Shown here: piece after piece, positions 33,717-42,093 of the stretch
Position numbering within the stretch: position 1 is the first letter of the stretch
Layout of the letters: every line of letters begins with the position of its first letter
Assembly: GCF_022712275.1 (NCBI RefSeq)
Contig: NZ_JALAGU010000052.1
Location: 1-64,000 of the forward strand
Direction: 5' to 3'
Source of the DNA: Corynebacterium sp.
GTDB lineage: Bacteria; Actinomycetota; Actinomycetes; Mycobacteriales; Mycobacteriaceae
Length of the DNA: 64,000 bases
Notes under the pieces: model-generated
Database searches by the model: none
What the model saw: the letters and a program-made list of their open reading frames with translations, nothing else
Told to the model about the DNA's origin: nothing
Program-made: the position numbers and the translations under genes

Positions 33717-35386
33717 GCCGGACACTGGTGATCGTCGGTGCCGGGCCGCGTACCACAGGCATTCTTCTGGCGACGGCTGCTCTCCCGACCGTTCCGCCGA
33801 CCGACATCCACGTCATCGACCCGTACCCGGCCGGTCCCGGCCGCATCTGGCGCGCCGACCAGCCGGCCGAGGTGTGGATGAACAACACCTCCGACGAGAT
33901 CACCGTCTACGCCGACGGCGATCCCGGTGTCCCGGCGGCGGTGGGTGGTCCCGGGCTCGCGGAGTGGGCGGGTGGACGGCGCTTCGTCCCCCGCAGGGAC
34001 GCCGCGGGCTACCTGAGTGACGCCTTCGACCGCGCTGTCGCAGCACTCACCGACCCTGCGGCACACCCCGGCGTCACTGTCACCGGACACCGCACCCGGG
34101 CGGAGTACGTCACTCCGTCGGACGGTGGTATCCGGCAGGTGCGCCTGGCGGACGGCACGGAACTCCGGGCAGACGTGGTGCTGCTGGCCCAGGGGCACCT
34201 CGACGTCGACCCTGGCGATGCAGGCACGGTCGGGGAGGGGCACATCCCACCCGGCTACACCGTCGACCAGGACTTCTCCGCGATCCCGGCGGGGGAGGAC
34301 GTGCTCGTGCGCGGGTTCGGTCTCGCCTTCATCGACCTCATGGAGATCCTCACCGAAGGACGCGGCGGCCGGTTCGACCGCCGTGCCGGCGAACCCGTCC
34401 CGACCTACGTCCCCTCCGGGCGGGAACCGGTGCTGTGGGTCGGGTCGCGGCGCGGGGTGCCCTACCGGTCGAAGCCCGTCGACGGACCTCCGGCCGTGGA
34501 ACTGCGTCACCTGGTCCCGGAGACCCTCGACCGGGTACCGCGGACAGCCGACGGACAACTGGTGCCCGGTCACCTGCAGCGACTGCTGGACGCCGAACTG
34601 CGCAGCCAGTGGGCGGCCGTCACCGACGAGCCGCTGGACCTTCACCGCATCGACCGCCCGCTCGACGGCCTCGCCTTCCCTGGCCGCCAGGCCGTGGAGC
34701 GCGAAGTGGAGAACGTCGTGTCGACGAACCTCGGTCGGGCGACCGACCGGCGGCATCCGCAGGACGGTGTGCTGTACAGCACGCTGGTGGCGTCCTACGT
34801 CGTCCTGCACTCGCTGCTCGCCGGGGGACTGCTCGGAGACGGGGACCGGTCACTCGTCGCGCAGGTCGAGGGATCGTTCTCCTACGTGTGCTCCGGGCCG
34901 CCGCCGGAGCGGCTCGGCAACCTGCTGGCGTTGCACCGCGCCGGGCTGGTCCGGTTCCTCGGTCCGGACACCCGGTTCCGGCGTGTCGACGGGCGTTTCC
35001 ATGCCGACAGTCCCGTGGTCGGCGGCGCCCCGGTCACCACCGACCATCTGGTGGATGCCCGGTTGGCACAGGTCACGGTGTCGTCGGTGACGGATCCGGT
35101 GCTGCGTGGCCTGTTGGCGGACGGGGAACTCGTCGCCGGGACCGGGGCGTCCGGTGCAGCGGATTCGGTGTTCGTCGTTGACAGGGACAACCGTGCAGTC
35201 GGGGCGGACGGTGTGGTGCGGGGCAGGTTGTTCCTGGTGGGGCCGTCGACCTCCGACCCGGTGCGGGAGGGATTCGGACGTCCCGGACAGCGGACCCGGG
35301 TCTTCCCGGCGAACCGGCGGGTCGCCGAGGCGGTGGTGGACGCTCTCGCGGAGCGGCCGCAGAAGCTCAGTCCTGCTTCGCCATGA
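33713..35386 (+). CDS. Large FAD/NAD(P)-binding protein
   Basis: 557 residues. The N-terminal TLVIVGAGPRTTGILLATAAL is a Rossmann FAD-binding motif of the NAD_binding_9 type; VWMNNTSDEITVYAD and VLLAQGHLDVDPGD follow, and the C-terminal RLFLVGPSTSDPVREGFGRPGQ closes the fold. Related proteins occur beside lysine/ornithine N-hydroxylase-like and flavin enzymes. It is the last gene of the importer-monooxygenase operon and could supply a further oxidation step or act as the electron donor for the LLM pair (inference). The ATG at 33713 overlaps the preceding stop. Confidence 0.8.
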   Translation: MSRTLVIVGAGPRTTGILLATAALPTVPPTDIHVIDPYPAGPGRIWRADQPAEVWMNNTSDEITVYADGDPGVPAAVGGPGLAEWAGGRRFVPRRDAAGYLSDAFDRAVAALTDPAAHPGVTVTGHRTRAEYVTPSDGGIRQVRLADGTELRADVVLLAQGHLDVDPGDAGTVGEGHIPPGYTVDQDFSAIPAGEDVLVRGFGLAFIDLMEILTEGRGGRFDRRAGEPVPTYVPSGREPVLWVGSRRGVPYRSKPVDGPPAVELRHLVPETLDRVPRTADGQLVPGHLQRLLDAELRSQWAAVTDEPLDLHRIDRPLDGLAFPGRQAVEREVENVVSTNLGRATDRRHPQDGVLYSTLVASYVVLHSLLAGGLLGDGDRSLVAQVEGSFSYVCSGPPPERLGNLLALHRAGLVRFLGPDTRFRRVDGRFHADSPVVGGAPVTTDHLVDARLAQVTVSSVTDPVLRGLLADGELVAGTGASGAADSVFVVDRDNRAVGADGVVRGRLFLVGPSTSDPVREGFGRPGQRTRVFPANRRVAEAVVDALAERPQKLSPASP

Positions 35387-35424
35387 CCAGCAGTCCGACG
35401 CCGACGGTCAGTCGGGGTCTGGAG

Positions 35425-35459
35425 GATGTGGGAGGTGGATGTGGGAGGTGGATGTGGGA
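35425..35459. repeat. 13-bp tandem repeat, about 2.7 copies
   Basis: GATGTGGGAGGTG occurs at 35425-35437 and 35438-35450, followed by a partial copy to 35459. It is non-coding and could vary in copy number. Confidence 0.85.
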
Positions 35460-35628
35460 TACCGCACCCCGTCCATCCGGTTCAGGAAAATCACCTGGTC
35501 ACTTTCCGGCAGGCGGTGAAGGGGGAGGTGCGGTATTCGACATGGCGGGGTGGTGGCGGTGGATCATCGTCACTGGCGCTGACGTTCCCCGACCTGGACA
35601 AGTGACACACTTCACACAATATCCCTCA

Positions 35629-35661
35629 CTTGAGTGGAACAGGCTCAACCTAAGACGCGTT
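35629..35661 (+). promoter_or_regulatory. HspR (HAIR) element overlapping a SigH-like promoter of clpB
   Basis: CTTGAGT-N7-GCTCAAC (35629-35649) matches the HAIR inverted repeat CTTGAGT-N7-ACTCAAG bound by HspR in 12 of 14 arm positions. GGAA (35636-35639), a 19-bp gap and GTT (35659-35661) match the SigH -35/-10 pattern. The -35 element lies inside the HAIR, so HspR binding would block SigH polymerase. A perfect palindrome GCGCTA-N3-TAGCGC (35694-35708), overlapping TAAACT, lies further downstream. Confidence 0.65.
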
Positions 35662-35741
35662 GGAACAGTCAGAAACGCAGAGTTGACAGCGCGGCGCTAA
35701 ACTAGCGCAGCAGAGTCCAGTCGAGACAGAGAGGGAGTCAC

Positions 35742-38324
35742 ATGAGCGGTTTCACCCCCACCACCCGTACCCAGGAGGCCATGCAGGCCGCACTGCAGTC
35801 TGCCTCGGCGAAGGGCAATCCGGACATCCGTCCGGCCCACCTGCTGGTCGCGATCCTCGAGCAGGAGGATTCCATCGCCCGCCCGGTCCTCCAGGCCGCG
35901 GGTGTGGACGCTGACGGAGTCCTCGAGGACGCCCGCGACCTCGTCGCCGGTTACGCCACCGCCGCCGGTGACGGCCTGGCCAACCCGAACTTCAACCGGG
36001 ACGCACTCAACGCCTTGACCGCGGCCCAGGAGCTCGCCGCTGAACTCGGTGACACCTATGTCTCCACCGAGGTCCTGCTCGCCGGCATCGCCAAGGGCGC
36101 CGGTGACGCCGCCGAGGCACTGCAGAACCGTGGCGCCACCTTCGAGGCCGTCCGTGGCGCCTTCGAGTCCGTCCGCGGCAACCGCAAGGTCACCACCGAG
36201 GAGCCCGAAGGCCAGTTCCAGGCCCTGGAGAAGTACTCCACCGACCTCACCGCCCGTGCGCGCGAGGGCAAGATCGACCCGGTCATCGGTCGTGACCAGG
36301 AGATCCGTCGTGTCGTCCAGGTGCTGAGCCGCCGCACGAAGAACAATCCGGTCCTCATCGGTGAGCCCGGCGTCGGCAAGACCGCCATCGTCGAAGGCCT
36401 CGCCCGCCGCATCGTCGCCGGTGACGTGCCCGAGTCGCTGCGTGGCAAGAAGCTCATTTCCCTCGACCTCGGCTCCATGGTCGCCGGTGCGAAGTACCGC
36501 GGCGAGTTCGAGGAACGCCTCAAGGCTGTCCTCGACGAGATCAAGGAGGCTGAGGGCGAGGTCATCACCTTCATCGACGAGCTGCACACCATCGTCGGTG
36601 CCGGTGCGACCGGTGATTCCGCGATGGACGCCGGCAACATGATCAAGCCGCTGCTCGCCCGTGGTGAGCTGCGTCTGGTCGGTGCGACCACGCTCGACGA
36701 GTACCGGAAGTACATCGAGAAGGACGCCGCCCTGGAGCGTCGTTTCCAGCAGGTCTACGTCGGTGAGCCGACGGTGGAGGACACCGTCGGCATCCTCCGT
36801 GGCCTCAAGGAGCGCTACGAGGTCCACCACGGCGTCCGGATCCAGGATTCCGCGTTGGTCGCTGCAGCATCGCTGTCTGACCGGTACATCACCAGCCGTT
36901 TCCTGCCGGACAAGGCCATCGACCTCGTCGACGAGGCCGGGTCCCGGCTGCGCATGGAGATCGACTCGCGTCCCGAGGAGATCGACGACGCCGAGCGCAT
37001 CGTCCGTCGCCTCGAGATCGAGGAGATGGCGCTGAGCCAGGAGACCGATGACGCGTCCAAGGACCGTCTGGTCAAGCTGCGCGCCGAACTCGAGGACGAG
37101 CGTGAGAAGCTGTCCGGACTCACCGCACGCTGGGAGAACGAGAAGGGTTCCATCGACGCGGTCCGCTCCCTCAAGGAGGAACTGGACTCGCTGAAGACCG
37201 AGTCCGAGATCGCCGAGCGCGACGGGGACTACGCCCGGGTCGCCGAACTGCGCTACGGCCGTATCCCGGAGCTGGAGAAGGAGCTCGCCGAGGCTGAGGC
37301 GTCCGCCGCCAAGGCCGAGGAGGAGCGCATGCTCACCGAGGAGGTCACCCCGGACACCATCGCCGAGGTCGTCGCCGCCTGGACCGGCATCCCTGCCGGC
37401 AAGATGCTGCAGGGTGAGACCGAGAAGCTGCTCGCCATGGAGCAGGTGCTCGGTGGTCGTGTCGTCGGTCAGACGGACGCCGTCACCGCTGTCTCTGACG
37501 CGGTGCGTCGTTCCCGGGCGGGTGTCGCCGACCCGGACCGTCCGACCGGTTCCTTCCTCTTCCTCGGTCCGACCGGTGTCGGTAAGACCGAGCTGGCGAA
37601 GTCGCTGGCGGAGTTCCTCTTCGACGACGACCATGCCATGGTCCGGATCGACATGTCCGAGTACGGCGAGAAGCACTCCGTGGCCCGACTTGTCGGTGCT
37701 CCCCCCGGATACGTCGGCTACGACGCCGGTGGACAGCTCACCGAGGCCGTACGGCGTCGCCCGTACACCGTGGTGCTGTTCGACGAGGTCGAGAAGGCGC
37801 ACCCGGATGTCTTCGACGTGCTGCTGCAGGTTCTCGATGAAGGACGCCTGACCGACGGCCAGGGCCGGACCGTGGATTTCCGCAACACGATCCTGATCCT
37901 GACCTCGAACCTGGGTGCCGGTGGCACGGACGAACAGGTGATGGACGCGGTGAAGCACGCCTTCAAGCCGGAGTTCATCAACCGTCTCGACGACGTGGTG
38001 ATCTTCGAGTCCCTGTCTGCCGAACAGCTGAAGTCCATCGTGGAGATCCAGGTCCGGCAGCTCGCGGAGCGGCTGGCCGCCCGTCGTCTGGACCTGCAGG
38101 TCACGGAGGCTGCGAAGGGATGGCTCGCCGAGCGTGGTTACGAGCCGGCCTACGGTGCCCGTCCGCTGCGTCGTCTGATCCAGAAGGCGATCGGGGACGC
38201 ACTGGCGAAGAAGCTGCTCGCCGGTGAGGTCCGCGACGGCGACACGGTGCAGGTCGACGTTGACCCGCACATCGCCGACGGGGTGGATTCCCTGGTCATC
38301 GAGGCCGTCGCCCACGAGGAGTGA
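35742..38324 (+). CDS. clpB: ClpB disaggregase
   Basis: 860 residues of the HSP100 class B type. Order: N-terminal Clp repeat domain (1-145), first AAA module with Walker A GEPGVGKTAIVEG, the long coiled-coil middle domain (about 400-530; RLEIEEMALSQETDDAS, REKLSGLTARWENEKG), second AAA module with GPTGVGKTELAKS, and the C-terminal domain ending AHEE. It resolubilises aggregated proteins with DnaK. GGGAG precedes the ATG. Control by HspR and SigH is suggested by the upstream sites. Long inverted repeats follow the stop. Confidence 0.97.
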   Translation: MSGFTPTTRTQEAMQAALQSASAKGNPDIRPAHLLVAILEQEDSIARPVLQAAGVDADGVLEDARDLVAGYATAAGDGLANPNFNRDALNALTAAQELAAELGDTYVSTEVLLAGIAKGAGDAAEALQNRGATFEAVRGAFESVRGNRKVTTEEPEGQFQALEKYSTDLTARAREGKIDPVIGRDQEIRRVVQVLSRRTKNNPVLIGEPGVGKTAIVEGLARRIVAGDVPESLRGKKLISLDLGSMVAGAKYRGEFEERLKAVLDEIKEAEGEVITFIDELHTIVGAGATGDSAMDAGNMIKPLLARGELRLVGATTLDEYRKYIEKDAALERRFQQVYVGEPTVEDTVGILRGLKERYEVHHGVRIQDSALVAAASLSDRYITSRFLPDKAIDLVDEAGSRLRMEIDSRPEEIDDAERIVRRLEIEEMALSQETDDASKDRLVKLRAELEDEREKLSGLTARWENEKGSIDAVRSLKEELDSLKTESEIAERDGDYARVAELRYGRIPELEKELAEAEASAAKAEEERMLTEEVTPDTIAEVVAAWTGIPAGKMLQGETEKLLAMEQVLGGRVVGQTDAVTAVSDAVRRSRAGVADPDRPTGSFLFLGPTGVGKTELAKSLAEFLFDDDHAMVRIDMSEYGEKHSVARLVGAPPGYVGYDAGGQLTEAVRRRPYTVVLFDEVEKAHPDVFDVLLQVLDEGRLTDGQGRTVDFRNTILILTSNLGAGGTDEQVMDAVKHAFKPEFINRLDDVVIFESLSAEQLKSIVEIQVRQLAERLAARRLDLQVTEAAKGWLAERGYEPAYGARPLRRLIQKAIGDALAKKLLAGEVRDGDTVQVDVDPHIADGVDSLVIEAVAHEE

Positions 38325-38334
38325 CACTCCTCGT
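38314..38334 (+). terminator. Perfect inverted repeat across the clpB stop codon
   Basis: Arms ACGAGGAGTG and CACTCCTCGT (38314-38323 and 38325-38334) are perfect 10-bp complements separated by a single base, straddling the TGA. As RNA the two or three base pairs nearest the loop would open. No U-run follows, so it may act as a 3'-end stabiliser or a protein site rather than a classical terminator. Confidence 0.5.
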
Positions 38335-38337
38335 CCT

Positions 38338-38401
38338 GAAGTCCTCACCTCCTGAGGTGCGCTCCGGGCTCTCCGGGCGTTCCCCTGGTGGTGAGGACTT
38401 C
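38338..38401 (+). terminator. Large branched hairpin downstream of clpB
   Basis: GAAGTCCTCACC (38338-38349) and GGTGAGGACTTC (38390-38401) are perfect 12-bp arms. The 40-base interior contains a second small hairpin (CACCTC/GAGGTG-like), so alternative folds compete. It ends about 90 bases before the next gene and is the best terminator candidate for clpB, although a T-tract is absent. Confidence 0.5.
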
Positions 38402-38491
38402 CGTCTGTGGAGGGGCCTCCGGTAGTGAGATACGTCACGATCCGGTGGTGACCCTGTCGGCGCAGGTAAGGGGAGCCTATGCTGGTGCGTC

Positions 38492-38980
38492 ATGACTCAG
38501 CCGAAGCACCACCTCCGGTCGACACCACTCCCACCACACAACACCAACTCTGTCCGTACCGTCACCGCCTGTCTGGACGCCGCCCCCGGGCGTCCCGCGG
38601 GCGTCACCAGTGAAAGCCTGGTGACCTGGGACATCGGCGGCGGGAACTATGTCATCCGCTCCGTCCCGGTCGTCGCCACGCACCTCACCCACGGGGACAT
38701 CGTCTCCTGCTCGGAATCCCGCGGCGGATTGATCGTCGACGAGCTGGTCCTGCACGGCGGCAGCACCACGATCCGCCTGCTGGTCGACGACGAGCATCCG
38801 GGGGAGGAACCGGGCCTGCGGGAGCGTCTGGCCGGGCAGCTCATCGTCTCCGGCTGCGTGGTCGAGCGGATCGGCAACCACGTCCTCGCGGTCGGCGTCG
38901 GCCCGGACGTGGACTCCGGGGACATCGGCACCCTCTGCGACGCCTGGGAGGACGCCGGGGTGGTCAAGGTCCTGCCGTGA
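38492..38980 (+). CDS. DUF4265-like protein
   Basis: 162 residues. NYVIRSVPVVATHLTHGDIVSC, VLHGGSTTIRLLVDD and the final DIGTLCDAWEDAGVVKVLP follow the DUF4265 layout. Function unknown; no catalytic residues or membrane segments are evident. TATGCT ends eight bases before the ATG, so it is probably a leaderless single-gene unit between clpB and the ABC exporter. Confidence 0.65.
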   Translation: MTQPKHHLRSTPLPPHNTNSVRTVTACLDAAPGRPAGVTSESLVTWDIGGGNYVIRSVPVVATHLTHGDIVSCSESRGGLIVDELVLHGGSTTIRLLVDDEHPGEEPGLRERLAGQLIVSGCVVERIGNHVLAVGVGPDVDSGDIGTLCDAWEDAGVVKVLP

Positions 38981-39040
38981 CGTATGGGCGGTCCGGTTTC
39001 GGAGGCTGTGCCTCACGCCCGTCCGGCGCCGGAACGACAT

Positions 39041-39088
39041 GACACCTGTCACACGAACCCGGTGACAGATGCGCGACAACCCGTGACA
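39041..39088 (+). promoter_or_regulatory. GTGACA repeat region upstream of the ABC exporter
   Basis: CTGTCAC (39046-39052) and GTGACAG (39062-39068) form a dyad with a 9-bp spacer, and a further GTGACA lies at 39083-39088. The cluster is 45-90 bases ahead of the exporter ATPase ATG and is a good candidate site for the response regulator encoded by the same operon. No clear -35/-10 pair could be fixed. Confidence 0.4.
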
Positions 39089-39132
39089 AACGCCTCTACC
39101 AGCGACGACGCGTCCCCGGCACGATCGGAGGC

Positions 39133-40080
39133 ATGAGCACAGCAACCACCACCGCCCCCGTCATCCGGGTGCGCGACCTGACCCGTACCTACCGCCCCGC
39201 CGGAAAGAAGAAGGACGCCTACACCGCCGTCGACGGCATCAGCTTCGATGTCCACCGTGGTGAGGTCTACGGTCTCCTCGGCACCAACGGCGCCGGTAAG
39301 ACGTCCTCGCTCGAAGTCATCGAGGGGCTGGCGGCCGCGACCGACGGCACCGTCGCCATCTTCGGCCACGATCCGCAGGACGACCGTGACCTCGTCCGTC
39401 CCGACCTCGGCATCATGCTGCAGAACGGTGGACTCCCCAAGGAACTCACCGTCGCAGAGACCATGCGCATGTGGGCCGGCACCTGCTCGACCCCCCGTCC
39501 GACCGACGAAGTCCTCGCCGAGGTTGACCTGAACCACCGCCTCACCACCCGCGTCGGCTCCCTCTCCGGCGGCGAGCAGCGCCGCCTCGACCTGGCCTGC
39601 GCACTGCTCAACGACCCCCGCGTCATCTTCCTCGACGAGCCCACCACCGGCCTGGACCCCGAGTCCCGCGCCCGGACCTGGGATCTGCTCGCCGGACTCA
39701 AGGCCCGCGGTGTCACCATGGTCCTCACCACCCACTACCTCGAGGAAGCCGAACGGCTCGCCGACCGCATCGCGATCATGCACGCCGGACGCATCGCCGT
39801 CGAAGGCAGCCTGGACGAACTCGTCGCCGCCGAAGGTGCGGAGATCACCGCCACGCTGCCAGGCAACGGGGTGAAGAGTCTCCCCGACTTCCCCGGCGCG
39901 CTCGTCACCCGCGACGGCAACCGGCTGCAGATCCAGACCACCCGGTTGCAGGAGGACACCCACCGGCTCCTCGCCTGGGCCGCCGGCCAGGGCATCGCCT
40001 TCGACCACTTCACCGCCCGCCCCGCCAGCCTCGAACGCGTCTTCCGCCGTATCGCCGGTGCGGATGCACAGGCTGCGTAG
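39133..40080 (+). CDS. ABC exporter ATP-binding protein
   Basis: 315 residues, CcmA/NatA/DrrA type: Walker A LGTNGAGKTSSLEVIEG, Q-loop IMLQNGGLP, signature SLSGGEQRRLDLACAL, Walker B VIFLDEPTTGLDPESRA and the H-loop TTHYLEEAERL. The C-terminal ~80 residues are the usual regulatory tail. It energises the permease encoded 26 bases downstream, probably for drug, lipid or peptide export under the control of the two-component system that follows. Confidence 0.92.
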   Translation: MSTATTTAPVIRVRDLTRTYRPAGKKKDAYTAVDGISFDVHRGEVYGLLGTNGAGKTSSLEVIEGLAAATDGTVAIFGHDPQDDRDLVRPDLGIMLQNGGLPKELTVAETMRMWAGTCSTPRPTDEVLAEVDLNHRLTTRVGSLSGGEQRRLDLACALLNDPRVIFLDEPTTGLDPESRARTWDLLAGLKARGVTMVLTTHYLEEAERLADRIAIMHAGRIAVEGSLDELVAAEGAEITATLPGNGVKSLPDFPGALVTRDGNRLQIQTTRLQEDTHRLLAWAAGQGIAFDHFTARPASLERVFRRIAGADAQAA

Positions 40081-40105
40081 ACAGACACACGAAAAGGAAT
40101 CAATC

Positions 40106-40906
40106 ATGACCACCGCAACCCGGACCACGGCTCTCGCCCGCGCCGAGACCCTCCAGTTCGCGCGCAACCGCACCCTGCTCATCAACGCCGCTGTCTTCCC
40201 TCTCGGCTTCGGTCTCGTGATGTTCTTCGTCACCAGGGCGACCGATGATGCCGGTATCGCGGACGCCGCAGCCATCGCCCTGGAGTACTTCCTGGTTTTC
40301 GCCCTGATGTTCGTGCAGTTCTACACGGTGCTGTCGATGGCCACGACCCGTCGCGATGAGGGTGTGATGAAACGGCTGCGTACCGGAGAGGCCCGGGACG
40401 CCGAGATCCTCGGAGCCTTCTCCTTCCCCGGTGCTGTCCTCACGGTCGTGTTCACCGTCGTCATGGCCGTGGCCCTCGTCCTCCTCGGTGCACCGGGGCC
40501 GGTGAATGTGCTCCCGGTCATCGTCGCCGTCCTGCTCGGACTCGCCGTCTGCACCGGCCTGGCACTGGTCACCAGTGGTATGACGAAGAACGCGGAGGCC
40601 GCGCAGATCACCTCATTGCCCGTGATGATCCTCATGTTCGCCTCGATGGGCAGCATCCGCCAGATGTTCCCCGACAGCGTCAACAGCGTCATCGAACGCA
40701 CCCCGTTCGCCCTGGTCTTCGACCTTTCCCAGTACGGCTGGGCCGGCAACACCATGACCCAGCGCATCGCCGATGACGGTGCTGCCCCGCTGGACTTCAC
40801 CGGCGTCCTCGGTGAGACCTGGCCGATGATGATCCTGCTGGCCGCCTGGGCGGTCATCTGCCTGTGGGCAGGCGCGAAGTGGGTGAAGTGGGACGTCCGG
40901 AGCTGA
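40106..40906 (+). CDS. ABC-2 type exporter permease
   Basis: 266 residues with six membrane segments, starting MTTATRTTALARAETLQFARN and continuing into the first helix at about 30. The block QFYTVLSMATTRRDEGVMKRLRTG, in two parts, is the family's conserved cytoplasmic segment. The ATG at 40106 lies 26 bases after the ATPase stop with AAAGGAA upstream. Pairs of this type with a NarL-type two-component system recall DesKR- and antibiotic-response loci. Confidence 0.88.
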   Translation: MTTATRTTALARAETLQFARNRTLLINAAVFPLGFGLVMFFVTRATDDAGIADAAAIALEYFLVFALMFVQFYTVLSMATTRRDEGVMKRLRTGEARDAEILGAFSFPGAVLTVVFTVVMAVALVLLGAPGPVNVLPVIVAVLLGLAVCTGLALVTSGMTKNAEAAQITSLPVMILMFASMGSIRQMFPDSVNSVIERTPFALVFDLSQYGWAGNTMTQRIADDGAAPLDFTGVLGETWPMMILLAAWAVICLWAGAKWVKWDVRS

Positions 40907-40920
40907 CAGGAACTGACACA

Positions 40921-42093
40921 ATGGGTGCCGTGAATCCCTTCCGGATGTGGCGTGACCTCGACGGCGGCGCGAAACTCGCCGTCTACACACGGCTGTCGCT
41001 CGAGGCGATGGTCGTGTTCTTCGGCCTGTACATGGTGGTCGTCGTCGCCTTCGTGCCCGGCGAGGTCAACAGTGACGTCGGTGACGTCACCCCGCCTGCC
41101 TGGCTCACCACCGTCGACAGCGTCGCGTCCCTGCTGCTCATCACCGCGGGTGTCGCCGTCCTCGAACTCCGCACCGAGTTCACCACCGCCCCTCGCCGCG
41201 ACGTGCCCTGGCTGCTGCCCTCCGCGACGGTGCTCGGGGCGTCCTGCTGGTCGGCGGGGCTTCTGCTGACGCTGCTGGGGTCCGACGGGACCTCCGACGG
41301 TGGTCTGCCGCTCATCGTCGTGTCGCTGCTGATCATGCCGCTCGCGGTGATGCCGTGGCTGCCGTACCACTGGCCCGTCACCGTGGCCGCCACTGTGGTG
41401 ACTGCGGTCGTTCTCGGCGAGCTCTGGTGGATGGCCCTGTTCATCCCGTTCTTCCTCATGACGACACTGCTCTCCGTGTGGACAGTGAACATCGCCAAGC
41501 AGCTCGACCGTGCCCGGATCACCGAGAGTGCACTGCAGGTCAGCGAGGAACGCCTCCGCTTCGCCCAGGAACTCCACGACACCCTCGGCCAGCGCCTCGC
41601 CGCGATCTCCGTGAAGACCGAACTCGCCCGGGCACTCGCCGTCCGCGGGGATGACCGGTTGGACGCCGAGCTCGCCGAACTGCAGTCGCTGGCGAGTGCG
41701 TCGGTCACCGAGATGCATGACGTGGTCGAGGGCTACCGCACCGTGAACCTCTCCACCGAGATCACCGGTTCCCGGGAACTGCTGGAGTCCGCGGGCATCA
41801 CCCTGACGGTCGAGGGGGATCCGACAGCGCTTCCTGGCCCGCTGCGTGAGATCGCCGCCTGGCTGGTGCGCGAGGCGACGACTAACGTGGTCAAGCACTC
41901 GGACGCCACGTGGGTGCGGCTGACCCTTGCCCCGGACACGGTGACGGTCACCAACGACGGGGTAGCGGTGGACATCGACCGGCTCTCAGGACTGGCCGGG
42001 ATCCGACGCCGGGCGGAGCCGTCGGGGGCGTCACTGGTCGCTGAACGTGACGGTAGCCTCTTCACTGTCACGCTGAGAGGAGCGGACCAATGA
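40921..42093 (+). CDS. Sensor histidine kinase (HisKA_3 type)
   Basis: 390 residues. Residues about 20-190 hold five to six membrane helices with almost no extracellular loops, suggesting membrane-borne signals. The phospho-acceptor is His219 in AQELHDTLGQRLAAIS; the ATPase part has REATTNVVKHSDATW (N-box) and a short G-box (SGLAGIRRRAE). The ATG at 40921 follows the permease by 14 bases, and its gene overlaps the response regulator by ATGA. It probably controls the exporter operon itself. Confidence 0.9.
   Translation: MGAVNPFRMWRDLDGGAKLAVYTRLSLEAMVVFFGLYMVVVVAFVPGEVNSDVGDVTPPAWLTTVDSVASLLLITAGVAVLELRTEFTTAPRRDVPWLLPSATVLGASCWSAGLLLTLLGSDGTSDGGLPLIVVSLLIMPLAVMPWLPYHWPVTVAATVVTAVVLGELWWMALFIPFFLMTTLLSVWTVNIAKQLDRARITESALQVSEERLRFAQELHDTLGQRLAAISVKTELARALAVRGDDRLDAELAELQSLASASVTEMHDVVEGYRTVNLSTEITGSRELLESAGITLTVEGDPTALPGPLREIAAWLVREATTNVVKHSDATWVRLTLAPDTVTVTNDGVAVDIDRLSGLAGIRRRAEPSGASLVAERDGSLFTVTLRGADQ

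Larger units (their letters stand above)
35387..35741. other. 355-base gap between the monooxygenase operon and clpB
   Basis: No protein-like reading frame is present. The left third holds a 13-bp tandem repeat; the right third holds the clpB control region (HAIR element, SigH-like promoter, palindrome). No terminator with a clear U-tract was seen for the upstream operon. Confidence 0.6.

Noticed and set aside
35683..35703. TTGACA plus TAAACT as a housekeeping promoter for clpB
   Set aside because: The spacer is only 9 bp, too short for sigma-70-type recognition; TAAACT may still be a -10 with another -35.
35697..38438. 913-codon minus-strand frame
   Set aside because: Antisense to clpB; Leu/Asp/Gly repeats are the mirror of its codons.
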